The notes beneath the pieces are model-generated. The model saw only the letters and a program-made list of their open reading frames with translations, searched no databases and had not been told where the DNA came from. A DNA stretch of 45,625 bases. Source: an uncultured Coprococcus sp. Lineage in GTDB: Bacteria > Bacillota > Clostridia > Lachnospirales > Lachnospiraceae. Below are positions 1 through 8,900 of the stretch, piece after piece (position 1 is the first letter of the stretch; each line of letters begins with the position of its first letter). A program made the translations under genes and the position numbers. The DNA lies in the NCBI GenBank assembly GCA_900548315.1, contig URJU01000002.1, positions 1 to 45,625 on the forward strand, in the 5' to 3' direction.

Positions 1-38
1 CCTTATCGTCGGCAGCGTCAGATGTGTATAAGAGACAG
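1..38 (+). other. Nextera read-1 (i5 side) sequencing adapter
   Basis: Positions 6-38 match the Illumina Nextera read-1 transposase adapter: the TCGTCGGCAGCGTC segment followed by the 19-bp Tn5 mosaic end (20-38, ending AGAGACAG). The five bases before it (ccTTA) would be the end of an i5 index. This is library sequence left on the contig and is not part of the genome. It truncates spoIIE, whose reading frame runs straight into it. Confidence 0.98.
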
Positions 39-1632
39 TTACAAGCCTGCCATCCTCGTATTCCTTCACTGAAAAATTGTCTCCGGACACTGGAGACCCG
101 TATTTTCTGATTCTCCTCACATGAAACATTCCCCTGTATATTGCGCTCTCCTCATATGCTGCCATCCTGTAGTCGTCAAAGAATAGACTTGGCGAATTCA
201 TCCCAACTCTTATATTTCTCCCATAATACCTGCTGAGGGTACCCGCAACCTGTCTGGACAGTACCATACCCTGACCGGTTGTTCTTCCCGCCACATAGAA
301 ACGGTTCCTGCCGCAATCGTCTGCGACCTCAGTGACTCTCACATCCTCCATTCCTAGCGCTCTTATCTGTCCCAGCAATTTTTCGTCTGCGACCTCCCTG
401 GCTGCACCTATCCTCTCTATCTGTCTGCGGAATCCATCCACAAGCTCTCCAACCTGACTCAGGCTTATCCCAGGATCTTCACTTCCGGCAAATGTATAGT
501 CAAGCCTCCTGAACGTATTTGCCATATCCTCCATCTTGGATGAAGTCATCCTGCTTATCTCCGTTGCCGCAGCCTGAAGACACGCCGGACTTACGTCATC
601 TGCCAATCTTCCCAACATGGAACCTGGCAAGACAGCGAATAACAACAGAGGCAAACCTATATTTATACCAAATACTGTCATGTCTGTTGTTGTGATGGCC
701 GCCCATTCTTTCGCGCCATAGAAAACCGGTCCCGCAGCGATGGCCGCAAGCAATACCCCTAATATATAAAAGATACACGCCACAAATCTTCGGTGTCCCG
801 AAAGTGCCCTTCCCACCAGCATGACTATCGCTACCAGCATCATCCATGGGATCCAGCCAATATCATCATGTTTCACAGACAAAATTCCTCCTGCAGCAGC
901 AGCCATACCACAGCCGTATGATGCACCTGATCTGTACACAACATATATGAGCATCAGCAGCGCAGCCATGAGGGATAGATCAATACTGATCCAGCCATTT
1001 TCCGGCACAAGCCAAAGGATCATTGACCATATCGCCATATTACTTACTATACACTGATTGTTATCGTAACCGGCATCCATTGTCTCCTTTCTCCAATCCC
1101 CCCCAGAAATCCGACAGCCTATCGCCAATATCCCTGGCTGCAATATGTAAAATGCACACATATATAAGATACCTGCCACAAGACTTCTCACAAAGCATTC
1201 GGCAAATCCATCACGAAAAAACACGGACTCTATAAGAACCGCTGCCACCGCACATGGCAAAACCGCCGCGTTTCTATCCTGGCTTGTCCTTCCATTTACA
1301 CCGCGCGCGTGCCTTATATCTCCTATCTTCATTATGCACAGCACGCATGCCAAAAGCAGCATATATTTTCTGCATACATCCAAAGCCATATACTCAGAAT
1401 GTGTCATGATTCCCGCCTCAGCAAATGGCGTTCCAAGCATGTCAAAGGCTCCTATAACTATTCCGGCAGCAGAACATGTATACAAAAGCAGATACCTGCC
1501 ACACACTATACAGCATGCAGCATATACAGCCGCGGCAAATGGTGCCATCCGGCACACAACAAACGCTCCGCTCGCCGCACACAGAAGCATCATCGCCCCA
1601 AGTTTCATTCCCGAATTGATTCTTTCCCTCAT
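39..1632 (-). CDS. spoIIE: Stage II sporulation protein E (SpoIIE), N-terminal part, cut by contig end
   Basis: SpoIIE is the membrane PP2C-type phosphatase that dephosphorylates SpoIIAA to activate SigF in the forespore. The frame starts at the ATG at 1630-1632, preceded by AGGAGG, and stays open for about 531 codons into the left adapter, so the gene is 3'-truncated by the contig edge. The first ~330 residues are a run of hydrophobic helices (the multi-spanning membrane domain). A soluble linker follows (around FRRLDYTFAG and LVDGFRRQIERIG), then the start of the phosphatase domain; the last residues include SPVSGDNFSVKEYEDGRL, which resembles the SGDxxS...DGxL entry of the SpoIIE PP2C domain. 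The metal-binding DGMGSG region is missing with the rest of the gene. Its place next to divIC, yabQ and yabP is the normal one in Firmicutes. A terminator separates it from divIC, so it probably has its own promoter. Confidence 0.9.
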
Positions 1633-1650
1633 ATACAGCCTCCTGTTTTA

Positions 1651-1665
1651 TGTTCATAGTGAACA
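1651..1665. promoter_or_regulatory. Small inverted repeat upstream of spoIIE
   Basis: TGTTCA-TAG-TGAACA is a perfect 6-bp inverted repeat just upstream of the spoIIE ribosome binding site. It could be an operator half-site pair or chance. It does not look like a Spo0A box (TGTCGAA). Confidence 0.25.
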
Positions 1666-1687
1666 ACAGTATAATCGGCTCATATGT

Positions 1688-1728
1688 AAAAAAATAGCGA
1701 ATGCTGAAAGCAGCATACGCTATTTTTT
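1688..1728 (-). terminator. Rho-independent terminator after divIC
   Basis: A near-perfect hairpin: AAAAAATAGCG and ATGCTG on the left arm, loop AAAG, and CAGCAT and CGCTATTTTTT on the right arm. Poly-A/poly-T flanks on both sides let it work in either direction. It lies between the divIC stop and the spoIIE start and should end the upstream minus-strand transcript. Confidence 0.9.
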
Positions 1729-1771
1729 GATGATATTTTCTTTTTTATATCTTCTATATATAATTCCCGCG

Positions 1772-2095
1772 CTATTTCTCCTCAGGTTTGATGACTATCT
1801 CATCAGGGTAAACAAGTCCTAGCTGTGATCTCGCCACGCTTTCAACATAATCATCTGTCTTCATATACTCTTCTTTCTGCTCAAGCTCTTTATGCCTCTG
1901 CTTGGCATCATCTAGCTGCTCCTGAAGTTCTGCAGCCTGAACCTGCAGATCCTGTTTCTGTGTCTCAAGAGACTTTGCCTTGTAAAAAACTACTATCGCA
2001 AGCAGTGCAAGGCAGCAGATAACAGTTATCACACCCATTCTGCTGGATATTTTCTTATTATTTTTTGAACGCGTTCTGCCGGTTCTCTTGCTCAT
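1772..2095 (-). CDS. divIC: Septum formation initiator, DivIC/FtsB family
   Basis: A small bitopic division protein of about 107 residues. The N-terminus is basic and cytoplasmic (MSKRTGRTRSKNNKK), one membrane segment follows at about residues 22-40 (VITVICCLALLAIVVFY), then an extracellular heptad-rich coiled coil (~45-80) and the family's C-terminal tail ending in ARSQLGLVYPDEIV. DivIC pairs with FtsL and DivIB/FtsQ in the divisome. The start at 2095 is chosen because GAGGGG lies about seven bases upstream; the frame is open 24 codons further (to 2167), but that extension is not protein-like. It sits downstream of yabQ, as in other Firmicutes, and is followed by a terminator. Confidence 0.9.
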   Translation of the reverse strand: MSKRTGRTRSKNNKKISSRMGVITVICCLALLAIVVFYKAKSLETQKQDLQVQAAELQEQLDDAKQRHKELEQKEEYMKTDDYVESVARSQLGLVYPDEIVIKPEEK

Positions 2096-2260
2096 CAGGT
2101 ATCCCCTCTTACTCTTAAAATCTCTTTGTCGGTTCGATTTTCCGCTGATTATTGTAATAATATACAAAAAAACAGTATCCGAACAAACATATTGACATAA
2201 TTTTACTATTTAAGACTATTTATGTCAACGTGCTTTTGCCTCTCACATTTTCACATTATT

Positions 2261-2587
2261 TTAACCCTTGTTTTTTTGATACAATATATAGTTCGCAATT
2301 TTCGATACAACCCAATTTATTGTGTAAAAAGAAATTAAAAAACCTGAAAAAAAACCTAAAAAAATATATAGCCTTATCCTGCCATCGCAGCATATGTAAT
2401 TGAGCACTATTATGGCAACACTTAATGCTAACCAAAGCATGATATCGCATACCCATGTTATAATCCGCCCCGATTTAAGCAGCCTGCGCAGCATACTGAA
2501 GATTATCCCCACCACTCCAAACACTGCTCCCACAGCCAGACACAGCACATATCCCTCAGCCTGTGTCCGCACAAGCTGACTGATCAT
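2261..2587 (-). CDS. yabQ: Spore cortex biosynthesis membrane protein YabQ
   Basis: A 108-residue protein with about four hydrophobic segments and a basic cytoplasmic stretch (LRRLLKSGR), typical of YabQ, a polytopic protein needed for cortex assembly in the mother cell. Its ATG overlaps the yabP stop codon (ATGA), which indicates translational coupling. It is shorter than B. subtilis YabQ but complete at both ends. The assignment rests on hydrophobicity plus strict gene order, since YabQ sequences diverge strongly. Confidence 0.8.
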   Translation of the reverse strand: MISQLVRTQAEGYVLCLAVGAVFGVVGIIFSMLRRLLKSGRIITWVCDIMLWLALSVAIIVLNYICCDGRIRLYIFLGFFSGFLISFYTINWVVSKIANYILYQKNKG

Positions 2588-2859
2588 TTGAACAGGCGCT
2601 TTATCGATAGAGCCCCCTCCTTGTCTCCAGAATACATCAATGCATTAAAATTGCCTGTAAGCTCCAATATTCCCTTGTCAATGTCCAGTGTACTCGCCTG
2701 CATGTTCTTCCCTGTTATCTTGAGTTTGCCCTGATCCGTCACCAGAAGAACCAGATCTGTGTCTATAGAGATTACCTTCATAACACCTGTCATGGACATG
2801 CTGTTCCTGTTGTCCACGATCAGTTTATGCGATCCTGACTTATTTACTGTTTCCCCCAT
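2584..2859 (-). CDS. yabP: Sporulation protein YabP
   Basis: A 91-residue soluble protein with the YabP/YqfC-family pattern: HKLIVDNRNSMSMTGVMKV near the N-terminus, then alternating beta strands including LLVTDQGKLKITGKNM and ILELTGNFNALMY. YabP is required for spore cortex or coat maturation together with YabQ. The ATG at 2859 is preferred over an upstream TTG at 2877 because AAAAGGG precedes it at a good distance. It overlaps yabQ by four bases. A terminator lies between it and the upstream S4 gene, so yabP-yabQ-divIC may form their own unit. Confidence 0.88.
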   Translation of the reverse strand: MGETVNKSGSHKLIVDNRNSMSMTGVMKVISIDTDLVLLVTDQGKLKITGKNMQASTLDIDKGILELTGNFNALMYSGDKEGALSIKRLFK

Positions 2860-2905
2860 GTTGAGAGCCCTTTTCAACCAGTCTTAATAAACTATATGAG
2901 GGCAT

Positions 2906-2949
2906 AAAAAAAATATGCCGGAATAACTTTCGTATATTCCGGCATATTT
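2906..2949 (-). terminator. Rho-independent terminator after the S4-domain gene
   Basis: A perfect 15-bp inverted repeat (2911-2925 with 2935-2949, core ATGCCGGAATA) has a nine-base loop and is followed, in the minus direction, by a run of T. It abuts the stop codon of the S4-domain gene and should end the HU-S4 transcript. Confidence 0.93.
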
Positions 2950-3189
2950 TTACACATACTCAAACATATCCTTAGCATCTTCCTTTTTAGTGGAATCAGC
3001 GATCATGGTAACTCTGACCTTAACCGTCTTGTTGCCAAATGCTATCTCAATAACATCCCCAACTTTGACTTCCGTTCCGGCCTTTGCCACCTTGTCATTC
3101 ACCATAACCCTTCCGGCATCGCACGCCTCGTTGGCCACGGTTCTTCTCTTGATTATTCTGGATACCTTAAGATACTTATCAAGTCTCAT
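2950..3189 (-). CDS. rqcP: S4-domain RNA-binding protein, YabO/RqcP family
   Basis: A 79-residue single S4-domain protein: MRLDKYLKVSRIIKRRTVA carries the alpha-L RNA-binding signature, followed by the ACDAGRVMVNDKVAK turn and a VGDVIEI strand. Its length matches the Hsp15/YabO group. B. subtilis YabO (RqcP) binds stalled 50S-peptidyl-tRNA complexes and supports RqcH in adding alanine tails during ribosome-associated quality control. AAAGG lies about nine bases before the ATG, and the gene starts 15 bases after the HU stop, so the two are very likely co-transcribed. A strong terminator follows. Confidence 0.88.
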   Translation of the reverse strand: MRLDKYLKVSRIIKRRTVANEACDAGRVMVNDKVAKAGTEVKVGDVIEIAFGNKTVKVRVTMIADSTKKEDAKDMFEYV

Positions 3190-3204
3190 CTCAAACCTTT
3201 ACGA

Positions 3205-3477
3205 TTAGTTGATTGAATCCTTTAATGCCTTTCCAGCCTTGAACTTAGGAGCCTTTGATGCTGCGATTGTCATTGTCTCGCCAGTTCTTGGGTTTCTTCC
3301 CTCTCTAGCTGGTCTCTCTGATACCTCAAATGTACCGAATCCAACTAACTGAATCTTCTCACCTTTCTTTAACTCGTCTGCCACAACATCTGTGAATGCC
3401 TTTAATGCTGCCTCAGCGTCCTTCTTTGATAATTCTGTCTTCTCAGCGATTGCTGCTACTAATTCTGTCTTATTCAT
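3205..3477 (-). CDS. hup: HU family DNA-binding protein
   Basis: A 90-residue histone-like protein that bends and compacts DNA. It opens with MNKTELVAAIAEKTELSKKD, the usual HU dimerisation helices, continues with the VGFGTFEV turn, and carries the beta-arm with the IHF/HU signature around RNPRTGETMTI. The start at 3477 has a strong AAGGAGG site; a 62-codon in-frame upstream extension to 3663 is non-coding leader. A near-consensus promoter lies about 100 bp upstream. It shares a transcript with the S4-domain gene. Confidence 0.97.
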   Translation of the reverse strand: MNKTELVAAIAEKTELSKKDAEAALKAFTDVVADELKKGEKIQLVGFGTFEVSERPAREGRNPRTGETMTIAASKAPKFKAGKALKDSIN

Positions 3478-3574
3478 CAGAAAATTCCTCCTTAATATGT
3501 TTAATGCCTCTCCACATACCTCACTTTTTCTGGGCGATGCCCAACCTAAGCAGTTTGTGCGTTCAACATGTATA

Positions 3575-3603
3575 GTTATACCTAAAATGGCTATATTTGT
3601 CAA
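3575..3603 (-). promoter_or_regulatory. SigA-type promoter of hup
   Basis: On the minus strand, TTGACA (3598-3603), a 17-bp spacer and TATAAC (3575-3580) are within one base of consensus. It is about 100 bp upstream of the HU start, which suits a highly expressed gene. Confidence 0.85.
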
Positions 3604-3674
3604 GGAAAATAAGGGATTTCGAGGCCGAAACCCCTTGATTTTACTTACTTTTTGCCAATTCACATCCTACCGGC

Positions 3675-4220
3675 TCAGCCTTCCATCTGTTTGCCAAGAA
3701 AAGACGCCGCTATGACTGCCGCTTTTTGCTCAATAGCACCTATCACGCGGTCTCCATCCCTAACGATCACCACGACCGCTCCTATGGCATCACCCTCAGC
3801 TATTATGGTTTGTATGACCTGACCGTCAAACTCCATCCCGTCCGATGTTATGCGGACATATCCCGGTTCTCCTTTTCTAGCCACGATCGCTTTTCTATTG
3901 CTTATGGCATTTTCCAGATCTCTGTGCAGTTCCTTCCCGAGCATCTCCTTTTTCGGCATACCCGCCACGGCTATCACCGCATCTCTGTCCGTAATAGCCA
4001 CCGGCAGACCAAGACTCTGTGACACCGCCTCAACATACTGCTGCGCAAATGCCGCAAGATCCGCCATAGGAGAATACTTCTTAAGCATTATCTCACCGTC
4101 ATTGCCCATAAATATCTCGAGGGGGTCGCCCTCCTTTATCCTTAGGACTTTTCTTATCTCCTTTGGCACCACAAGGCGCCCCAAATTATCGATCCTGCGA
4201 ATAATACCTGTTGCCTTCAT
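3675..4220 (-). CDS. spoVT: Stage V sporulation regulator SpoVT (AbrB-type)
   Basis: A 181-residue transcription factor. The N-terminal ~50 residues form an AbrB/SpoVT swapped-hairpin DNA-binding domain (MKATGIIRRIDNLGRLVVPK, then IKEGDPLEIF). The rest is a GAF-like effector domain, from about FAQQYVEAVSQSLG to the closing AAVIAASFLGKQME. SpoVT modulates SigG-dependent genes in the forespore. The ATG at 4220 is preferred over a TTG at 4232 because GGAGG sits too close to the TTG and because B. subtilis SpoVT starts at the same MKATGI. A SigG-like promoter is visible upstream. Confidence 0.95.
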   Translation of the reverse strand: MKATGIIRRIDNLGRLVVPKEIRKVLRIKEGDPLEIFMGNDGEIMLKKYSPMADLAAFAQQYVEAVSQSLGLPVAITDRDAVIAVAGMPKKEMLGKELHRDLENAISNRKAIVARKGEPGYVRITSDGMEFDGQVIQTIIAEGDAIGAVVVIVRDGDRVIGAIEQKAAVIAASFLGKQMEG

Positions 4221-4266
4221 AATCCGTGTCAATCCTCCATCACATGTTAAATTATTGCTTTGGAGT

Positions 4267-4295
4267 TATTATGTGGAATTTTTTCTATAATATTC
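4267..4295 (-). promoter_or_regulatory. Candidate SigG promoter of spoVT
   Basis: On the minus strand, GAATA (4291-4295), a 17-bp spacer and CATAATA (4267-4273) fit the SigG pattern GHATR...CATxHTA; the usual spacer is about 18. It ends about 46 bp upstream of the spoVT start. SpoVT is SigG-dependent in B. subtilis, which supports the call, but the match could be chance in AT-rich DNA. Confidence 0.45.
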
Positions 4296-4350
4296 TTTAC
4301 GTTATATCAGCAAAGTTCTCAATATCCGTGTTCTGATTTCTTAAATATGT

Positions 4351-5835
4351 CTACATACTGATTTCCTCTATCTCCACGTTCTCAATATCAATAACTGTGT
4401 CCTTTTTAGGGAAATCTGTCGCGGTGATCGCTAAAAATCTTGCTGTTTTACCTGGTGTAAATGTGAATGAAATGATATTCTTCCCGATGCTGACAGGATA
4501 TCTCAGTATATTTTCTGAGTTGTATGCGTATCCATGTGTGAAAATCAGCATTGTTGTCTTGCAAGGGCTGTTAAATTCCATAGAAAAGAAATACTTCTTA
4601 TTACCTTTGAGTTCAAACCTTGGCATGATAGAAAGCCATCTGCTATGCTTTTCACCTAAATCATTCTCAGACCGCTTAAGTCTGACGTGTTCTCCCTGTT
4701 TTGCGATCTGCCAATAATACGGATTGTCTGTGACAAAAAATATGTCATTTATGCCTGCACCGTTTTCGACAAAGCTCTTCATACGGCGATACATAATATC
4801 ATATTTTCCTTTTGCAGCCGGGGCAAAAGTACATTTGCTGATATCTGTGTCAGTATATATGTCGATCAAGGCATGTGCGTCCAGCTTGGCTGAGCCATTG
4901 GCAAACCACTCATGATCAGCCTCTTTCCACGCATCCTTAAGTCCGTCCTCAAGTTTTTCAAACTTTACGTTCTTTTTATCGTAGAAACTGTAAATTTTCG
5001 AGCAATCCAATTTACGCGTCAATCTTCGGTCAACCATCATGCTCTGTGAATTAGTTGCAAAGATATATTTATCCTCAGGTACAATCTTGTATGTCATACC
5101 TAATACCTTATTGTAGATATTCGCTATCTCCTCCCAGTTGTATGAGTACTTGCTGCCGACATTAAACACATTTGCAAGGGCACCTTCCTTTAATACCAAC
5201 GAGCTGAGCAATTCTGCTGTAACCTTTCCATAGGTTAGCGTCGTCTCTTTATCCGCAAGAGTATCAGGCAGGGCTGTACGCTCTCCTCTAGTCGCTCTCA
5301 CAACGTCAAAATTGTCTAACGGGCCAAACTGAAAACGACTGTTTGAATATGTCATAGACATACGAATTATAGTCCAGTTCTTCTCTTTTGCAGCAAAAAG
5401 AACGTCCTCTTCCTTACCCTTTCTGCATCCATAAACATCTTTTGCCCACTCTTTGTTCTCTGATATGCAGTCTATCTTTCTTTTTGAGTCTTCTCTTAAC
5501 CAGCCATCAGGATCCGAATCTGCATATACTCTCTGTGACGAACTAAAGAAATACTGTTTACAATTATTCAGGAACAGCTGATATCTGTCTTTGAATTGAT
5601 TTCCAGTATACATCATGAAATCAAAGATGACGTCAAAATCATATGCTTTAAATATCTCATTAAGAAAGTCTACGTCCTTCGCATTTCCGCAGATATAATG
5701 TAAATTACCCTTGTCGGTATGTTCTCTTCTGGAAGTGACATAAACTGTATATCCTCTTCCTATCAAGCTCTGACACAGATATTTTCCTATCGCCCCTGTA
5801 CCACCTAACACCAAGATTTTTTCTTTATTCTTCAT
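4351..5835 (-). CDS. NAD-dependent epimerase/dehydratase (extended SDR) with extra C-terminal domain
   Basis: A 494-residue protein. Residues 1-~310 are an extended-SDR Rossmann enzyme: the dinucleotide-binding loop VLGGTGAIGKYL, an FFSSSQRVY strand with the catalytic Ser region, and YGCRKGK, which supplies the YxxxK pair. These enzymes act on nucleotide sugars or similar substrates. From about residue 320 comes a separate segment rich in beta strands, with WLSIMPRFELKGNKKYFFSMEF and FTFTPGKTARFLAITATDF, which looks like a carbohydrate-binding-module-type beta sandwich; this fusion is unusual. The ATG at 5835 is chosen over a GTG at 5841 because AAAGGA lies eight bases upstream. It follows the hybrid kinase by 70 bp and may be read through from it. 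The substrate is unknown. Confidence 0.75.
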   Translation of the reverse strand: MKNKEKILVLGGTGAIGKYLCQSLIGRGYTVYVTSRREHTDKGNLHYICGNAKDVDFLNEIFKAYDFDVIFDFMMYTGNQFKDRYQLFLNNCKQYFFSSSQRVYADSDPDGWLREDSKRKIDCISENKEWAKDVYGCRKGKEEDVLFAAKEKNWTIIRMSMTYSNSRFQFGPLDNFDVVRATRGERTALPDTLADKETTLTYGKVTAELLSSLVLKEGALANVFNVGSKYSYNWEEIANIYNKVLGMTYKIVPEDKYIFATNSQSMMVDRRLTRKLDCSKIYSFYDKKNVKFEKLEDGLKDAWKEADHEWFANGSAKLDAHALIDIYTDTDISKCTFAPAAKGKYDIMYRRMKSFVENGAGINDIFFVTDNPYYWQIAKQGEHVRLKRSENDLGEKHSRWLSIMPRFELKGNKKYFFSMEFNSPCKTTMLIFTHGYAYNSENILRYPVSIGKNIISFTFTPGKTARFLAITATDFPKKDTVIDIENVEIEEISM

Positions 5836-5905
5836 TCCCACAGTCCTTTCTGCAATACCACTATTTTCATAGATAATCTTGCCACATCATCTCTATCTTT
5901 GCCAA

Positions 5906-8900
5906 CTATTTATCTCTCCACACCGATGCCAGCATCTCCTCTAATTTGCCTATATTCACCGGCTTTGACAGATGTCCATTCATTCCGCTTGCCATGGATC
6001 TTTTCACATCGTCATCAAATGCATTCGCGCTCATGGCAACTATCGGAACATTTTTGCAATACTGCCTGTCCATGTGTCTTATGGTCCTTGCAGCCTCAAG
6101 GCCATCCATCACAGGCATCATGATGTCCATGAGGATCAGATCATAATAACCATCAGTTACTTTCTCAACACGCTGAACAGCCTCCTGCCCATCATGTGCC
6201 TCCTCAACGGTCATACCTCTCTCCTCAAGGATCATCTTTATTATCTCCATATTGAGTTCATTATCCTCAACTGCCAAGATTCTGCGTCCTGAGAAGTTGG
6301 CACGCTCAGCTGTATTCTTCTCCACAATGTTGCCTTCGGGAACTCTCTCCAGTCTCACGGTAAAGCTAAAGCAGCTTCCCTTTCCCACTTCACTCGCAAC
6401 CTTTATATCTGAATCCATCATATGTACAAGTCTGCTGCTTATGGCAAGGCCAAGTCCTGTACCCTGTTTTCTCGCATTTGCCGAGTCGTCAGCCTGCTCA
6501 AACCTCTGGAATATAAGCTGCTGCTTGCTCTCCGGAATTCCTATACCATTGTCACTTACCGCAAAGTATATATCTGAATATTTATCATCAACAGGCAGTT
6601 CCTTGACAGTCAAATCGACACGCCCCCCGAGATTGGAATACTTCACCGCGTTGCTCAGAAGATTTACAAGGATCTGATTGAGCCTGAGCTCGTCACCATA
6701 GAACCAGTCATGAAGAAGGGTGATATTCTGCCCAAATGTAATATCCTTCTCATTCATCTTGGCATCCATGATAGAGTCTATATTCTTCATCATATCAGGA
6801 ATGCTGCACTTGTCTATAACAAGTTTCATCTTGCCGCTCTCAATCTTGGACATATCCAGGACATCGTTGAGTATACCCAGAAGGTATCCAGATGCACTGT
6901 CTATCTTCTTCAGACATTCGATACGCTTGTCCTCAGTCTGGTCAGGACGCAATGCCACCTCAGTCATTCCGATTATTCCATTCATAGGCGTTCTGATCTC
7001 ATGTGACATTCTGGCAAGGAAGTCTGACTTTGCCTGGGCTGACAAATCATGTCGCTGCATGTTGATCCTGTTCTGTATTATCGACAACATTTCCTCGAAT
7101 ATCTTCGCCTCGGAATCATCACTCAGTATGCCACCGTCCATACCTATAAAGAACAGGCTTCCGCTATACTGACCATTGTCCATCATGTGATACACTACCC
7201 CAGTCTTTCCTTTAACAAATTCTCCGTACACCGGATCATCTCCGCTCTCCTGATCTAATATCTGCGTCATCTGGAAAGTGTTTCTGGCAACAAATCTCTC
7301 GTAATCACTGTCAGCACAGTGGACTATGCCCTCCCAGCTGATACCATCCGATCTCCACTGATAAGTCCTGCTGTTAGACATATATTCCTTATTGAATCTG
7401 GTAATGATCACATTTGTGACATGATACTTCTCCTCAAGTTTTAGCGCAAGCATATCCATAGATACCCTTGCCTCGGTTCCCCTGTCGAACAGATTCAGTG
7501 CTATCGACGAGAGGCTCAGCTGATCCAGCCTGTCAACCGAATCTATCCCACACAGACGTACTCTGCCTGCATCTTTCATATCGCTGTGGGATATATTCTG
7601 ATAAATCTCATCCCTGCAGTTCTTTTTCTTTGCCACTGTAAGAGCCAGCTTCGCCTGGTCAAAGATCTCCTGAGTCGTAATTTTCTCATCTTCCGCATAC
7701 GTGAGTCCTGATCTGAAATCAAGCTCCAGATAATTGTCATTGGTGAGATTGCCCATCTCATCACGCAGTCTTTTCACAAGCTCTGTGGCATTTTCAGCGT
7801 CCACTCCCGGGAACCACAAAAGCATCTGGTCTGCACCCGCTCTTATAAATACCGCGTCCTCTATATCCAGCGCATTGCTTATATCTATTATGAGAGCCGC
7901 AAATTTTTCAATCACTATATCGCCAAATATCAATCCATATTTTTCATTTATACGTGAGAACTTCTCTATGTCAGTTATGACCATTGTTCCCCTGCATTCA
8001 GTCTGTCTTGAATTCTGAATCGCTCCCATGCCATAACCAAGTCTGTAAAATGATGTCAGCACATCATATATCTGCTCCTTCTGCTGAGTCTCCTCAAGAA
8101 ACTTTCTCTGGTTTATGTTATGGATACAGCCAACTATTCTGTCTTTATTGCCATTTTCATCGTTTATAACTGTGCCTCTGAGCTCTACCCACTCATATTC
8201 ACTGTCATCATCCGATTTCAATCTGAATTCAATGCAAAGCCTGCTGTCCGCATTTCGTGCTGCATCAAACAATATTCTCTTGTCCAAAGGATGTACTGCA
8301 TCATTGTTCAAGAATTCCGGGTGTTTCTTACAATCCCAAGTGCCATCGTTACTGCCTGTATTTACAAGCTCCAGTTTCTGGGCTGTTTTATTGTAGGTGA
8401 AGAATACATCCTGTGAACTTTCAACTGCAATCCTGTATCTTTCTTTCTCCTCTATGATCTGCCCTTCGATCTGTTTCTGTGCATCCGCAATATTCTCTAT
8501 CACATCGTGCAGCTCATCAACCTCCACTATATCAGATATCTTGAATCTGTGTATGCCCTCAACACCGCCTCGTACACTCTCCATCAATCGGTAAACCGGC
8601 TTTGTCACATATCTCGACAATATGAGTACCAGAACCGTCGCCATAAGCACGCTGACAAGTACAGATATACATATGATATTGAATATGGCATCTCCCATTC
8701 CATACACAGAATCCTCTTTCACGAATCCACACAGAACCCATGATGTATCAGTGTACGGCACATTTGCGCTGTACAGATCAATTGCCTTTTCCACGGCATA
8801 TATATCCTGCTTACCCGCCTTCACTCCATCAACCTTTGATATGTTATCTTTTTGCTGTGTGAGTGTAAAGCTCCTGGTATCTCTGGATACAGCATCATAC

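Noticed and set aside
596..1666. Several short frames on both strands over the first 1.6 kb
   Set aside because: They are shadows of the spoIIE frame, which is open to the contig edge and has SpoIIE features throughout.
3478..3663. N-terminal extension of HU
   Set aside because: The strong AAGGAGG site and the canonical HU start are at 3477; the region upstream holds the promoter.
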